A stretch of DNA of 64,000 nucleotides from Superficieibacter electus (GCF_002915575.1 NZ_PQGD01000005.1:243946-307945), one strand, 5' to 3'; shown: positions 28,868 through 39,556, counted from the stretch's first letter. The notes: generated from the letters alone by a model not told the origin. Numbers and translations are program-made.

Positions 28868-30169
28868 ATGCTCGCCTCTTCTGGTAGCCGTGAGGGCGTA
28901 TTTTCAGGTTTTCAATGGTTTTTCTTTATCTTCTGCAACACCGTTGTGGTTCCACCCACGTTAGTTTCTGCTTTTCAATTACCCGCTGATGCGCTTTTTA
29001 CCCTGACTCAATATGCATTTATTACCACCGGCGTTGCCTGTCTGGCACAGGCTTTTTTCGGCCACAGGCGCGCCATTATGGAGGGGCCTACCGGTTTATG
29101 GTGGGGGACTATCCTGACGGTCACTCTGGCAGAAGCGGCGCGAGGAACACCGATTGCCAGTATCGCGTCAAGCCTGGCGGCAGGAATTGCGCTGTCGGCC
29201 ATCATCACCATTGCCATTGGCATCAGCGGCCTGGGTGGGCGGCTGGCGCGCCTGTTCAGTCCGGCGGTCATGGTGGTGTTTATGCTATTGCTGGGGGCAC
29301 AGCTAACAACCATCTTTTTTAAAGGCATGCTGGGCCTGCCGTTTGGTGTGGTCAGTGGCAGCGTGACCGTGCAGATGTCACACTTTGCGCTGGCAGCGGC
29401 GGTGGCACTGCTGGTCATTGCGATGATCGTTTTTTTACCCGCCAGAACAAGCCGCTATGCGCTACTGATAGGAACCCTGGTCGGCTGGGCGTTATACCGC
29501 CTTTGCTTTCCGATTCCGCTCTCGCTGACCGGTGAGGTTCACTGGCAGTGGTTTCCGCTGGGAAGCGGCGGGGCGTTGCGTCCAGGCATTATTCTGACAG
29601 CGGTTCTGGCCGGGCTGGTCAATATTTCCAATACCTACGGCGCGATTCGCGGCACGGAATGTTTTTATTCAGCGGCACCCGCCACGCGTCAGACATGGCG
29701 GGGGAGTTTTATTATGTCGGGGCTAATTACCCTGATAACGGTGCCGCTCAGCGTTGTGCCATTTTCACCGTTTGTTTCCTCCATTGGGTTGATTACTCAA
29801 ACTGGCGACAGCTCACGACGCGCGTTTGTGCTGGGCAGCGTATGTTGTCTGTTGGTCGGTATTATTGCCCCCTTAACCCAACTTTTTTGTACGCTACCGC
29901 TGCCGGTTAGCAGCGCCGTCATGCTGGTATCTTATTTACCGTTACTTTTTTCAAGCCTGTCGTTTAGCCAGCAGATTTCCTTGACCAGCCGGAATATTTA
30001 CCGGCTGGCACTACCGCTATTTAGCGGAATATTTCTGATGGGGCTCTCCCCCGTCTATTTACAGGATTTACCTCTGACGCTACGCCCATTACTGAGCAAT
30101 GGGCTGCTGGTGGGCATTTTACTGGCGGTCGCGATGGAAAATCTTATTCCGTGGCAGCGGCTCCCCTGA
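28868..30169 (+). CDS. ybbY: Putative purine/uracil permease YbbY (NCS2 family)
   Basis: A 433-residue NCS2-type transporter with 12-14 helices ([44 protein letters not shown]). Substrate is not proven; its place in the allantoin cluster suggests a purine or its breakdown product. I chose the ATG at 28868 because GGGG lies six bases upstream and the length then equals E. coli YbbY. The frame is open further upstream, but that part lies in the allB hairpin. Confidence 0.9.
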   Translation: MLASSGSREGVFSGFQWFFFIFCNTVVVPPTLVSAFQLPADALFTLTQYAFITTGVACLAQAFFGHRRAIMEGPTGLWWGTILTVTLAEAARGTPIASIASSLAAGIALSAIITIAIGISGLGGRLARLFSPAVMVVFMLLLGAQLTTIFFKGMLGLPFGVVSGSVTVQMSHFALAAAVALLVIAMIVFLPARTSRYALLIGTLVGWALYRLCFPIPLSLTGEVHWQWFPLGSGGALRPGIILTAVLAGLVNISNTYGAIRGTECFYSAAPATRQTWRGSFIMSGLITLITVPLSVVPFSPFVSSIGLITQTGDSSRRAFVLGSVCCLLVGIIAPLTQLFCTLPLPVSSAVMLVSYLPLLFSSLSFSQQISLTSRNIYRLALPLFSGIFLMGLSPVYLQDLPLTLRPLLSNGLLVGILLAVAMENLIPWQRLP

Positions 30170-30191
30170 TTTCATGTTAAAAGGATGCAAA

Positions 30192-31337
30192 ATGAAAATA
30201 GTCATTGCGCCAGATTCATTTAAAGAAAGTTTAAGCGCGCAGAAGTGTGCGCTGGCAATTAAAGACGGTTTTTCTGAGGTTTTCCCCGATGCGGAATATT
30301 GTTGCTTACCCATTGCCGACGGCGGGGAAGGAACGGTAGACGCCATGGTCGCGGCAACGGGAGGTCGCCTTATTACTCTGCCAGTGACCGGCCCAATGGG
30401 GCACCCGATCAACGGATTTTACGGTCTGACGGGAGATGGGAAAACCGCCGTCATTGAAATGGCGGCGGCCAGCGGACTGATGCTGGTGGCACCTGAAGCC
30501 CGCAACCCGTTATTGGCAACCAGTTACGGCACCGGGGAGCTGATCCGCCATGCGCTGGATGCAGGCATCCGCCACATTATTCTCGGTATTGGCGGCAGCG
30601 CGACCGTTGATGGCGGGATCGGCATGGCGCAGGCGCTGGGCATTCGTTTTCTCGATGCCCATAAATGCGAACTGACTGCGGGTGGTGGCGAGCTGATCCG
30701 GATGGCCAGTATTGAAATGAGCGATCGCGATCCACGTCTTGATGAATGCCTGATTGAAGTCGCCTGCGATGTAGATAATCCACTGATTGGCCCCCGCGGT
30801 GCGGCGACGGTGTTTGGCCCGCAAAAAGGGGCGACGCCCGCGATGGTTGATACACTGGAGCGCGGACTGGTCAATTTTGCCGGGGTTGTGCAGCAACTGA
30901 CCGGGCGTGATGTTTCGCAGATCCCCGGTGGCGGGGCCGCAGGTGGCATGGGCGTGGCGGCCGGTGTGTTTCTCAATGCAGTCTTAAAACCGGGTATTGA
31001 GATCGTCCTGAATGCCGTTAACCTTGATGGAGCAGTGCGTGACGCCACGTTGGTGATCACCGGCGAAGGGCGAATCGATTCACAAACGGCGGGGGGCAAA
31101 GCGCCCGTCGGCGTTGCCCAGGTGGCTAAACGCTATCATATTCCGGTAATTGGAATTGCGGGCGTGTTGGGCGATGGCGTGGAAGTGATCCATCAGCATG
31201 GTATTGACGCGGTGTTCAGTATTCTCCCGCGACTGGCTCCGTTGTCTGAGGTACTGGCTAGTGGAGAGACCAATCTTAAACAGTGCGCCCGTAATATTGC
31301 TGTTGCGGTGAAGATGGGCCATATCCTTCAGGCATAA
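30192..31337 (+). CDS. glxK: Glycerate 2-kinase GlxK
   Basis: A 381-residue GckA/GarK-family kinase phosphorylating D-glycerate to 2-phosphoglycerate, the last step from glyoxylate to glycolysis. Seen: [65 protein letters not shown]. The start at 30192 has AAGGA upstream; an upstream open frame overlapping ybbY is not needed. Followed by a hairpin with a T run at 31355-31388. Confidence 0.97.
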   Translation: MKIVIAPDSFKESLSAQKCALAIKDGFSEVFPDAEYCCLPIADGGEGTVDAMVAATGGRLITLPVTGPMGHPINGFYGLTGDGKTAVIEMAAASGLMLVAPEARNPLLATSYGTGELIRHALDAGIRHIILGIGGSATVDGGIGMAQALGIRFLDAHKCELTAGGGELIRMASIEMSDRDPRLDECLIEVACDVDNPLIGPRGAATVFGPQKGATPAMVDTLERGLVNFAGVVQQLTGRDVSQIPGGGAAGGMGVAAGVFLNAVLKPGIEIVLNAVNLDGAVRDATLVITGEGRIDSQTAGGKAPVGVAQVAKRYHIPVIGIAGVLGDGVEVIHQHGIDAVFSILPRLAPLSEVLASGETNLKQCARNIAVAVKMGHILQA

Positions 31338-31354
31338 TTAATCATCTCCTGTTT

Positions 31355-31388
31355 GCGGCGAGTACTTTACAAGGAAAGCCGCTTTTTT
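31355..31388 (+). terminator. Terminator of glxK
   Basis: GCGGC (31355-31359) and GCCGC (31378-31382) can pair across an 18-base loop, followed by TTTTTT at 31383-31388. Confidence 0.55.
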
Positions 31389-31408
31389 ACCGCTGTTATA
31401 TCCCGGAT

Positions 31409-31436
31409 AAAAAAAAGCCACGGTATTCACCGTGGC
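31409..31436 (-). terminator. Intrinsic terminator of the allDCE operon
   Basis: On the minus strand GCCACGGT and ACCGTGGC (31436-31417) form an eight-pair stem with a four-base loop, followed by a run of eight T (31416-31409). It ends the leftward allD-allC-allE transcript. Confidence 0.9.
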
Positions 31437-31486
31437 AAAATCCAACATAGCTAAACTAAACCTTTTACTCGCAAAACTGTGGGGTA

Positions 31487-32272
31487 TTAAATTTCAACGT
31501 CGCGGTTGCAATCTTTTGAGTAGATATAGCTGAACGCTTCACCGCGCCCAACGCCATATCCAGCCTGTAAAGAGTAGGCACCCATAAAGATATAATCGCC
31601 TTTTTGCACTGGCACCCAGTTATTATCCAGATTATAAACGCCCTGGCCGGAAAGAATATAAGCGCCATGCTCCTGAACGTGGGTTTCGATATAGCCATGG
31701 CTGGCCCCAGGCGCAAATGACAGAATATGCATGTTCATATCAAAGCCCAGATCTTTTGGCAGGAAGTCCATCAGGATCACGTCTTCCATACCTTCGTAAT
31801 GAATCTGCTCCAGCTGGCTGGTATTTCCGCTCACCAGGTAAGGTGCATGTCCTGCCACCGGAATATAACGGCGTTTGTACAGGAAAATCTGGCTGTCGGC
31901 GCTCTGAGCGTTAGTAAACGTCATGATAACGCCCGGCGGGCAATACAGATAACCGCCTTCGGTCAAGGCAAAAGTTTTGCCGTCGGCCTGGGCAGTGACT
32001 TTTCCGGAGATGACATAGAAAAAGGTTTCAATGCCTTCGCCGCCAAATCCCGCCTGATTACCTCCGCCCTGATGCAGAGTGACCAGATAATCAACGAAGG
32101 TGGCTCCCAGTTTTGGCGTTGACAGAATGGTCGCATCACAATTTTCAAAGCCGGGAATACTATTTTTCACCAGCCCGTCAGGCGTAAGTAGCGCATAGTT
32201 ACCATGTTTAACAATGGCACGATTTGCCAGTAGATCGTTACGATAACCCGTAACGTTATTCAGATATCCCAT
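31487..32272 (-). CDS. allE: (S)-ureidoglycine aminohydrolase AllE (YlbA)
   Basis: A 261-residue bicupin that converts S-ureidoglycine to S-ureidoglycolate with release of ammonia. The two cupin cores are visible (FFYVISGKVTAQ and HVQEHGAYILSGQGVYNLD). The Mn-site Glu/His/Gln set lies in the second cupin (ETHVQEHG). Last gene of allDCE, nine bases after allC. Confidence 0.96.
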   Translation of the reverse strand: MGYLNNVTGYRNDLLANRAIVKHGNYALLTPDGLVKNSIPGFENCDATILSTPKLGATFVDYLVTLHQGGGNQAGFGGEGIETFFYVISGKVTAQADGKTFALTEGGYLYCPPGVIMTFTNAQSADSQIFLYKRRYIPVAGHAPYLVSGNTSQLEQIHYEGMEDVILMDFLPKDLGFDMNMHILSFAPGASHGYIETHVQEHGAYILSGQGVYNLDNNWVPVQKGDYIFMGAYSLQAGYGVGRGEAFSYIYSKDCNRDVEI

Positions 32273-32281
32273 GAGTGATCC

Positions 32282-33517
32282 TTAATTTTTCCAGGCCAGT
32301 TGATACAGCATGAGCGCCAGCGTTTTAACGCCTTCAGCCAAATCGTCGAGAGAAGTGCTTTCTGCCGGGTTGTGGCTTATTCCTTTTATGCTGGGCATAA
32401 AAATCATGCAGGTCGGCACGCGTGGTGCGAAAATCTGCGCATCGTGGCCAGCACCGCTGTGCATCAGGCGATAATTCAGCCGCTCTTTTTCACACAGGGC
32501 GGTAAGTTGCGCTACCAGCGTCGCATCCATTGGCACCGGCGCTTCATCCATCCACAAATCGATATCAATACCGATATTCATCTCTGCACAGATGGCGCGC
32601 ATGTCCGCTTCCAGTTCCCCGGTAAAGGCGTGCAATGCCTGCTGGTCGGTATGGCGACAATCAATCGTAAAGACCGTTTTGCCCGGCACGACATTAACCG
32701 TATTCGGCTGCGGCTCTACTTTGCCAAAGGTCAGCACCAGCGGATCGCCGTGTGCGTTAGCTTTGGCGATGGATTCGCAGCAGATACGGCTAAAAGCGTG
32801 AACGGTATCGCGGCGGTAGCGCATCGGCGTGGTGCCCGCGTGGTTCGATTCGCCATTCAGCGTAATGGTATAGCGGCGCTGACCGACAATGGCATTCACC
32901 ACGCCAACCGCCTGTCCGTTAGTTTCCAGCACGCAGCCCTGTTCAATATGTAATTCAACAAAGGCTTTAATATCCTGACGCGGGGTCAGCGGCGCGGCGG
33001 GGAGCGTAAAACCGCACTCGTTCATTGCCGTCACAAAGTTAATGCCGTGAGCATCGCTGATATTTTTCACGTCCGCCGGACTGGCGAGGCCAAAAATATT
33101 CTTGCTACCCCAGAACACATACGGGAAACGGCTGCCTTCTTCTTCCGCCATCGCCACCGCTTCTACCGTGCGTAGTGGCGCACCGTACGTCTCTTTTAAC
33201 CAGCGCATCGCCAGCCAGGCGGCGAGTGCGCCAAATTGACCGTCCAGATTGCCGCCGTTGACCACAGTATCAATGTGCGAGCCGCTTAAAATGACCTCAT
33301 CGGGAAATTGTGTTCCGGTCAGTCGACCATATAAATTTCCCACTTCATCAAAGCGCGTTTCAAAGCCACTTTCAGTCATCCGCTTTTTAAATTGCTGCTG
33401 GGTTTCCAGCCATTCGGGGGAATAAAGTAACCGGGTCATTCCTCCCGTTGGATCGGCTCCCATTGATGAAAGCCAGGGCAACGTTTCTCCGATAGCTTTT
33501 CGAAAATGATTCAACAT
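32282..33517 (-). CDS. allC: Allantoate amidohydrolase AllC
   Basis: A 411-residue M20-family metal-dependent amidohydrolase acting on allantoate to give ureidoglycine, ammonia and CO2. Metal-site segments are SGSHIDTVVNGGNLDGQFG, AEEEGSRFP and ELHIEQGCVLE; HSGAGHDAQIF holds the late His. Full length compared with E. coli AllC (411). Middle gene of allDCE. Confidence 0.97.
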   Translation of the reverse strand: MLNHFRKAIGETLPWLSSMGADPTGGMTRLLYSPEWLETQQQFKKRMTESGFETRFDEVGNLYGRLTGTQFPDEVILSGSHIDTVVNGGNLDGQFGALAAWLAMRWLKETYGAPLRTVEAVAMAEEEGSRFPYVFWGSKNIFGLASPADVKNISDAHGINFVTAMNECGFTLPAAPLTPRQDIKAFVELHIEQGCVLETNGQAVGVVNAIVGQRRYTITLNGESNHAGTTPMRYRRDTVHAFSRICCESIAKANAHGDPLVLTFGKVEPQPNTVNVVPGKTVFTIDCRHTDQQALHAFTGELEADMRAICAEMNIGIDIDLWMDEAPVPMDATLVAQLTALCEKERLNYRLMHSGAGHDAQIFAPRVPTCMIFMPSIKGISHNPAESTSLDDLAEGVKTLALMLYQLAWKN

Positions 33518-33538
33518 GTAGCATTCCTGTTTCAGCCA

Positions 33539-34588
33539 TTATTGTGCAAACGGATCTCCGGTTTCATAAGAGCGCAGATACAGCGCGTCGGAAACCAGAT
33601 AGTCATAAATACTATTAACAACCTCGATACCTTCTATATCAGATTGCTTTTCATTAATGTCCAGATTTTGCCCAGGATAATATACCTGCTTAAAGCCAGG
33701 GGCCGGGCTGATGTCATTTAATTCCTGCATGGTCTGGCGTAAATGCTGACGGAATAATGCGCCAGAGCCAAAGAATTCCGGATTAATGACTACGTGAAGC
33801 TGACCTAAATTACGGCCAGTGCTTAAGTCATCATACATTGAGCTGACCTGGCGGCCAAAAGGCAAGCCAAGCAGAATGCCGGAAAGCACATCGATCATCA
33901 TCATCAGGCCATACCCTTTCGGGCCAGCAGCTGGCAGCAGCGCATGTACGGCAAAAGGATCTGTTGTGGGATGACCATGGATATCCACCGCCCAGCTCTC
34001 CGGAATGCTCTCATTACGTGAACGAGCATCAAGTACTTTGCCCCACGCCTGAACCGTGGTCGCCATATCGAAGGTCAGGATCTCGCCATTTTCAGCCGGC
34101 GCACAAAAGGCGAGTGGGTTGGTACCATAGTAGATTTCCGCGCCGCCAAACGGCACAACCATCGGATCTGACTGGCAAAAAGAGAGGCCAATGAAGCCCG
34201 CTTTAGCCGCCATTTGTGTGAAGTAAGAAATGGCACCACTGTGACCCATCCGGCTGATACCCACAACCGCCACGCCATTTTCCTGTGCCATCGTGATGGC
34301 GTGCTCCATCCCCATTTTTGCGGCAACCTGACCAGCCGCGTTATCGGCATGCAGCGTGCCGGTACAGGGCCCGGATTGTTCAAAACGGAATGTGGGATTA
34401 CAGTTTGTTCCCCCCTTCGAGATGCGTTCCGCATAGTATTCCACGCGTACCGCGCCATGAGAGTGAATACCTCGTGCATCAGCATAAACCAGTACATCCG
34501 CCACCGTAGCGGCGTGCTCACGTTTGAGTCCTGCTTTGCTCAACTTATTTTCAATAAGCTGATGGAGTGTTTCCCGACTGACTTTCAT
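33539..34588 (-). CDS. allD: Ureidoglycolate dehydrogenase AllD
   Basis: A 349-residue malate/L-lactate (type 2) dehydrogenase-family enzyme oxidising ureidoglycolate to oxalurate with NAD. Seen: GIHSHGAVRVEYYAERI, the dinucleotide-binding YYGTNPLAFCAP segment, and GPKGYGLMMMIDVLSG. Oxalurate (oxamate carbamoylated) is the substrate for the FdrA/YlbE/YlbF enzyme encoded divergently. First gene of allDCE. Confidence 0.96.
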   Translation of the reverse strand: MKVSRETLHQLIENKLSKAGLKREHAATVADVLVYADARGIHSHGAVRVEYYAERISKGGTNCNPTFRFEQSGPCTGTLHADNAAGQVAAKMGMEHAITMAQENGVAVVGISRMGHSGAISYFTQMAAKAGFIGLSFCQSDPMVVPFGGAEIYYGTNPLAFCAPAENGEILTFDMATTVQAWGKVLDARSRNESIPESWAVDIHGHPTTDPFAVHALLPAAGPKGYGLMMMIDVLSGILLGLPFGRQVSSMYDDLSTGRNLGQLHVVINPEFFGSGALFRQHLRQTMQELNDISPAPGFKQVYYPGQNLDINEKQSDIEGIEVVNSIYDYLVSDALYLRSYETGDPFAQ

Positions 34589-34903
34589 CTGTCTTCCTTT
34601 TTTACGACGGTGTAGAGCATGACTGCGGTAAACATACCGGGAAAATAAACTAAATATGTGATCCAGACAGGCAAATAAATATAGTTAGAATTAATTTAAT
34701 AATCGTTTTAGGTTTTGTAGAGAATTTAAACTAATCACTATTTTTAAAAAACAATCATCAATTGTCAGATGACTATTCAAATCCTTTTGCCAATAAAATG
34801 AGTGTGATGTTAATCACTTTCTTACTTTTTTGAGCTGTATACCGTGAATGCACATTAACAATGCTCGTTCAATTGCAATGAGTGCAATTATTGGGGAGTC
34901 GTT
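34589..34903. promoter_or_regulatory. Divergent allD/fdrA control region
   Basis: This 315-base gap is strongly AT-rich and holds the starts of two opposite transcripts. In E. coli AllS binds here to activate allDCE. I see no clear palindrome like the AllR sites and cannot place the AllS site or the promoters with confidence. AAGGAAGA before allD and GGGGAG before fdrA are the ribosome sites. Confidence 0.5.
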
Positions 34904-36571
34904 ATGATCCATGCCTTTATAAAAAAAGGGTGTTTTCAGGATTCAGTCAGTTTAATGATTATTTCACGTAAACTCAGTGAATCGGAAAACGTTGATGATG
35001 TATCGGTAATGATGGGAACGCCAGCGAATAAATCTCTGCTGGATACCACCGGTTTCTGGCACGCGGATTTTGCCTCTGCCACACCAAACGATATTTGTAT
35101 TGCGGTCCGAACGGATAGTGACGACACAATGATTATGCAGACCATTCTTCAGCAACTGGAGGATGCGCTGAAAACGCTGGCACAGGGGACGGGCGGTGAA
35201 CAGTCACTTCAGCAGGTCAGACGCTGGGAAAGTGCCTGCCAGAAGCTCAGTACGGCTAATGTTACGCTGATTTCAGTCGCCGGTGAGTATGCTGCAGAGC
35301 TGGCGCATCAGGCGCTTGATCATGACAAAAATGTCATGATCTTCTCTGATAACGTCTCGCTTGACGATGAAATAGAGCTTAAAAACCGGGCACGCGATAA
35401 GGGGCTGCTGGTGATGGGACCCGACTGCGGCACGGCGATGATTGCCGGAACCCCGCTGGCCTTCGCGAATGTCATGCCGGAAGGCTGCATCGGCATTATT
35501 GGCGCATCCGGTACCGGTATCCAGGAACTAGCCTCGCAAATTGCCCTTAATGAAGAAGGGATCACCCATGCAATTGGCCTTGGCGGGCGCGATTTGAGTG
35601 CGGAAGTTGGCGGTATTAGCGCGCTGACGGCACTGGAGATGCTGACGGCAGATGACAAAAGCCGCGTGCTGGCCTTTGTCTCCAAACCACCGGCCGGGGC
35701 GGTACGCCAGCGGATTATTACCGCCATGAAAGCGAGCGGTAAGCCTGTCGTGGCGTTGTTCCTTGGCTATCGCTCACCCGTGTCGCGTGACGAGAACGTC
35801 TGGTTTGCGACAACGCTGGATGAAGCGGCACGCCTTGCCTGCCTGCTGGCGAGGGTGGCAGATCGCCGTCAGGCTCTCCCGGAGGTTAGTGGAGGCGTTG
35901 TCCGTGGCCTGTATACCGGCGGTACGCTGGCGGCAGAAGCCGCAGGATTGCTGGCAGACTATCTGAATGCTACCACCGACGCTGCGCATCCTCACGGCAT
36001 GATGCTGGATTGGGCGGGTCATCAGGTGGTGGATTTGGGCGATGATTTTTATACGGTGGGGCGTCCGCATCCGATGATTGACCCCTCGCTGCGTAATCAA
36101 CTGATCGCCGATTTGGCCTTTAAACCGCAGGTGCGCGTACTGCTGCTGGATGTCGTGATCGGATTTGGCGCGACGGCCGATCCTGCGGCTTCACTGGTCG
36201 ACGCATTCCAGCGCGCCTGCGCCGGGCGTGATGCAGAACAACCGCTGGTTGCCATCGCGACCGTAACCGGTACCGAGAGCGACCCGCAAAGTCGTTCACA
36301 ACAAATCGCTACCCTGGAAGACGCTGGCATTGTAGTTGTCAATTCGCTCCCTGAGGCCACGTTGCTGGCCGTTGAACTCATCCGCTTGCCTCTGTGTGCG
36401 CCTGCTCGCAAACCTGCCAAATTGCTGGAAGGCGTGGCGGTGATAAACGCCGGGTTGCGCAGCTTTGCGCTTGATCTTCAGGCTGCCGGAACGCCGGTAA
36501 TTCATTATCAGTGGGCACCCATCGCGGGTGGCAATAAAAAACTGGCTCGTTTATTAGAACGTTTGCAATAA
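34904..36571 (+). CDS. fdrA: FdrA, acyl-CoA-synthetase-like subunit of oxamate carbamoyltransferase
   Basis: A 555-residue FdrA/SucD-like protein: an N-terminal domain, then a CoA-binding-like Rossmann fold (GIIGASGTGIQELASQIA, GLGGRDLSAEVGG) and a second ligase-like domain (GLYTGGTLAAEA). In recent work fdrA-ylbE-ylbF (allFGH) were assigned as the oxamate carbamoyltransferase that turns oxalurate into oxamate and carbamoyl phosphate. I recall that assignment from the literature and cannot test it here. First gene of fdrA-ylbE-ylbF-arcC, spacing nine bases to ylbE. Confidence 0.93.
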   Translation: MIHAFIKKGCFQDSVSLMIISRKLSESENVDDVSVMMGTPANKSLLDTTGFWHADFASATPNDICIAVRTDSDDTMIMQTILQQLEDALKTLAQGTGGEQSLQQVRRWESACQKLSTANVTLISVAGEYAAELAHQALDHDKNVMIFSDNVSLDDEIELKNRARDKGLLVMGPDCGTAMIAGTPLAFANVMPEGCIGIIGASGTGIQELASQIALNEEGITHAIGLGGRDLSAEVGGISALTALEMLTADDKSRVLAFVSKPPAGAVRQRIITAMKASGKPVVALFLGYRSPVSRDENVWFATTLDEAARLACLLARVADRRQALPEVSGGVVRGLYTGGTLAAEAAGLLADYLNATTDAAHPHGMMLDWAGHQVVDLGDDFYTVGRPHPMIDPSLRNQLIADLAFKPQVRVLLLDVVIGFGATADPAASLVDAFQRACAGRDAEQPLVAIATVTGTESDPQSRSQQIATLEDAGIVVVNSLPEATLLAVELIRLPLCAPARKPAKLLEGVAVINAGLRSFALDLQAAGTPVIHYQWAPIAGGNKKLARLLERLQ

Positions 36572-36580
36572 GAGGTCCCT

Positions 36581-37840
36581 ATGTATACATCAATGGCGCA
36601 AGCTAATGCCGCAGTAATTGAAAAAATTCGTTGTGCGCGTCCGCACTGGCTGGATGTAAAGCCCGCAGGTTCGCTGATTAGCGTGTTAAATCAGGGAAAA
36701 ACCTTATTGCATGCGGGTCCGCCGATGCGCTGGACGGACATGACCGGCCCGATGAAAGGAGCCTGCATTGGCGCTGCCCTGTTTGAAGGCTGGGCTGACA
36801 ATGAAAATGCCGCGCTGGATATGCTCGAACGAGGCGACGTCACGTTTGTTCCCTGTCATCACGTGAATGCGGTTGGGCCGATGGGCGGGATTACCTCTGC
36901 AAGCATGCCAATGCTGGTGGTGGAGAATGCGACCGACGGCAACCGGGCGTATTGCAACCTCAATGAAGGTATTGGCAAGGTAATGCGCTTTGGTGCCTAT
37001 GGTGAGGATGTACAGGTGCGTTTGCGCTGGATGCGTGATGTGTTAATGCCAGTTCTGAGCGCAGCCCTGAACAAGATGGAACATGGCATCGACCTGACGG
37101 CCATGATGGGGCAGGGCATTACCATGGGCGATGAATTCCATCAGCGTAACATCGCCACCTCAGCGCTGCTGATGCGTGCCCTCGCGCCGCATATCGCGCG
37201 ACTTGAGCACAATAAAGAGCAGATTGCCGAGGTGATGGATTTCCTCAGCGTGACCGATCAGTTCTTTCTCAACCTGGCGATGGCCTATTGTAAAGCAGCG
37301 ATGGATGCCGGGGCACAAATCCGGGCGGGCAGTATTGTCACGGCAATGACCCGTAACGGCAATATGTTCGGCATCCGGGTAAGCGGCCTGGGCGAGCGCT
37401 GGTTTACCGCGCCTGTGAATACACCGCAGGGGTTATTTTTCACCGGTTTCACTCAGGATCAGGCCAACCCGGACATGGGCGACAGCGCCATTACTGAGAC
37501 ATTCGGCATCGGTGGCGCAGCCATGATCGCCGCGCCGGGCGTAACCCGCTTCGTCGGCGCGGGCGGTATGGAAGCTGCAAAATCGGTCTGCGAAGAGATG
37601 GCGGAAATTTTCCTTGAGCGCAATATGCAACTGCAAATCCCCGGCTGGGATTTCCAGGGCGCGTGCCTGGGGCTGGATATTCGTCGGGTGGTGGAAACCG
37701 GGATCACACCGCTGATTAATACCGGTATTGCCCATAAGGACGCCGGTATTGGCCAGATTGGTGCAGGCACAGTACGTGCGCCGCTGGCCTGCTTTGAGCA
37801 GGCGCTGGAAGCGCTGGCTGAGGCCATGGGCGTTAATTAA
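36581..37840 (+). CDS. ylbE: YlbE, DUF1116 subunit of oxamate carbamoyltransferase
   Basis: A 419-residue DUF1116 protein (YlbE family). Conserved segments: LLHAGPPMRWTDMTGPMKGA, VTFVPCHHVNAVGPMGGITS, MGQGITMGDEFHQRNIA and AAPGVTRFVGAGGM. It is the AllG component in the oxamate carbamoyltransferase assignment. It overlaps neither neighbour but is tightly packed with fdrA and ylbF, which argues for a joint complex. Confidence 0.92.
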   Translation: MYTSMAQANAAVIEKIRCARPHWLDVKPAGSLISVLNQGKTLLHAGPPMRWTDMTGPMKGACIGAALFEGWADNENAALDMLERGDVTFVPCHHVNAVGPMGGITSASMPMLVVENATDGNRAYCNLNEGIGKVMRFGAYGEDVQVRLRWMRDVLMPVLSAALNKMEHGIDLTAMMGQGITMGDEFHQRNIATSALLMRALAPHIARLEHNKEQIAEVMDFLSVTDQFFLNLAMAYCKAAMDAGAQIRAGSIVTAMTRNGNMFGIRVSGLGERWFTAPVNTPQGLFFTGFTQDQANPDMGDSAITETFGIGGAAMIAAPGVTRFVGAGGMEAAKSVCEEMAEIFLERNMQLQIPGWDFQGACLGLDIRRVVETGITPLINTGIAHKDAGIGQIGAGTVRAPLACFEQALEALAEAMGVN

Positions 37841-37849
37841 GGGCGCGTG

Positions 37850-38659
37850 ATGAACGTTATTCAACCCATTCTTGCCAGCCAGCATGCGCCGGATTATCAC
37901 CAGGCGTGGCATCTGGCGGGCGTCTGGCGACGGTCAATAAATCTGTGCAGCGCAAGCGGCGAGCTGTTGACCTTACACCGACGGGGCAGTGGGATCAGCC
38001 CCGGAGGATGGGTACTGCGTTGTCAGGATTTTGACGCGCTTCGTGAGGCGTCAGGCAGCAACGAAAAATTGCAGGCCAGCGCAGAGGGGATTCGGTCAGG
38101 AGAATTTCTTCTGCGCCAGCCACGCAAATATTGTTCTTTGCGTCTGACACCTTACGCTCAGCCGCCGCGGCTGCCTGCGCTGCTATTGATGCACGCGCAA
38201 GAGACCGGGCTGTTTGGTCGGCTGGATCACGTTATTAGCCTGCCGCTGGAGCCTGAACTGGCACAGTTTCAGCGGCGGTTTGCCGCTGCACTGGCCGGAG
38301 AGCGGGTTGACTGGCGTCCGTGGCTGGGAAAGGGGCCGGGGTTGACACCCAGTCATGACGACACGCTGACGGGAATGTTACTGGCGGGCTGGTATTTTGG
38401 CGTACTAACGGCCGCCGTTAGTCGGCAATTTTTTTGCGCCTGTGGGGATCTGTCCGGGATGACGACGTTCGTGAGCGTAAGCTACTTACGCCATGCCGCC
38501 CTGGGCTGCTTCGCTTCGCCACTGCTTCACTTTACTCACGCATTAGGCCATCGCCACCGGTGCTCTGACGCGGTGCGGACTCTGCTCGGGCTGGGGCATA
38601 CATCTGGCGCTGACACGCTGCTGGGTTTCTGGCTTGGCCAACAAATTATTAAAGGATAA
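37850..38659 (+). CDS. ylbF: YlbF, DUF2877 subunit of oxamate carbamoyltransferase
   Basis: A 269-residue DUF2877 protein. Typical are [19 protein letters not shown] and the C-terminal [18 protein letters not shown]. The ATG at 37850 matches the E. coli start; a GTG one codon earlier is also in frame. Third gene of the oxamate set; AllH in the newer naming. Confidence 0.9.
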   Translation: MNVIQPILASQHAPDYHQAWHLAGVWRRSINLCSASGELLTLHRRGSGISPGGWVLRCQDFDALREASGSNEKLQASAEGIRSGEFLLRQPRKYCSLRLTPYAQPPRLPALLLMHAQETGLFGRLDHVISLPLEPELAQFQRRFAAALAGERVDWRPWLGKGPGLTPSHDDTLTGMLLAGWYFGVLTAAVSRQFFCACGDLSGMTTFVSVSYLRHAALGCFASPLLHFTHALGHRHRCSDAVRTLLGLGHTSGADTLLGFWLGQQIIKG

Positions 38660-38662
38660 ACC

Positions 38663-39556
38663 ATGAAAACGCTGGTCGTTGCCCTTGGTGGCAATGCATT
38701 GTTACAGCGCGGGGAAGCGCTGACCGTGGAAAATCAGTACCGCAATATTGAAAGTGCCGTTCCGGCGCTGGCGCGTCTGGCGCGGCAGTATCGGCTGGCG
38801 ATTGTGCACGGCAACGGTCCGCAGGTGGGGTTGCTGGCGCTGCAAAATCTGGCATGGAAAGAGGTCGCGCCGTATCCGCTGGACGTGCTGGTGGCAGAAA
38901 GCCAGGGCATGATCGGCTATATGCTGGCGCAGCGGCTTGGCCGGGAGCCTGATATGCCGCCGGTGACCACGGTATTAACCCGCATTCAGGTTGACAGAAA
39001 CGATCCGGCCTTCCGTTCACCGGAAAAATTCATCGGCCCGGTCTACGCGCCCGAACGGCAGGACGAGCTGGAGGCGACCTATGGCTGGCAGATGAAACGG
39101 GATGGTAAATATTTGCGTCGGGTAGTTCCTTCGCCCATGCCGAAGCGTATCGAAGAGAGTCCTGCGATTGAACTGCTGCTGAAAGAAGGACATGTGGTGA
39201 TTTGCAGCGGCGGTGGCGGCGTGCCGGTGGCACAAGGTGGAGAGGGCACAGAGGCGGTGATTGATAAAGATCTGGCGGCGGCATTGCTGGCAGAACAAAT
39301 CAATGCTGACGGCTTACTTATTCTGACGGATGCAGATGCAGTCTATGAAAACTGGGGAACGCCGCAACAGCGGGCAATTCGTGAGGCTACGCCGGATGAA
39401 CTGGCTCCGTTTGCAAAAGCGGACGGATCGATGGGACCCAAAGTCGCTGCCGTCAACGGATACGTGCAGCGCCGGGGAAAACCCGCCTGGATCGGCTCGC
39501 TAGCCCGGATTGACGATACGCTGGCGGGGCAGGCGGGGACCTGTATTCGTTTATAA
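38663..39556 (+). CDS. ybcF: Carbamate kinase (YbcF/AllK)
   Basis: A 297-residue carbamate kinase of the amino-acid kinase fold: ALGGNALLQRG at the N-terminus, HGNGPQVGLLAL, VICSGGGGVPV, and VIDKDLAAALLAEQI with ILTDADAVYENWGTP. It makes ATP from carbamoyl phosphate, giving the energy yield of anaerobic allantoin use. Three bases after ylbF. In the set of fdrA, ylbE and ylbF this enzyme is the expected final step. Confidence 0.96.
   Translation: MKTLVVALGGNALLQRGEALTVENQYRNIESAVPALARLARQYRLAIVHGNGPQVGLLALQNLAWKEVAPYPLDVLVAESQGMIGYMLAQRLGREPDMPPVTTVLTRIQVDRNDPAFRSPEKFIGPVYAPERQDELEATYGWQMKRDGKYLRRVVPSPMPKRIEESPAIELLLKEGHVVICSGGGGVPVAQGGEGTEAVIDKDLAAALLAEQINADGLLILTDADAVYENWGTPQQRAIREATPDELAPFAKADGSMGPKVAAVNGYVQRRGKPAWIGSLARIDDTLAGQAGTCIRL

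Noticed and set aside
30524-31099. 191-codon frame antisense to glxK
   Set aside because: Shadow frame, Pro/Ser/Arg-rich, no ribosome site.
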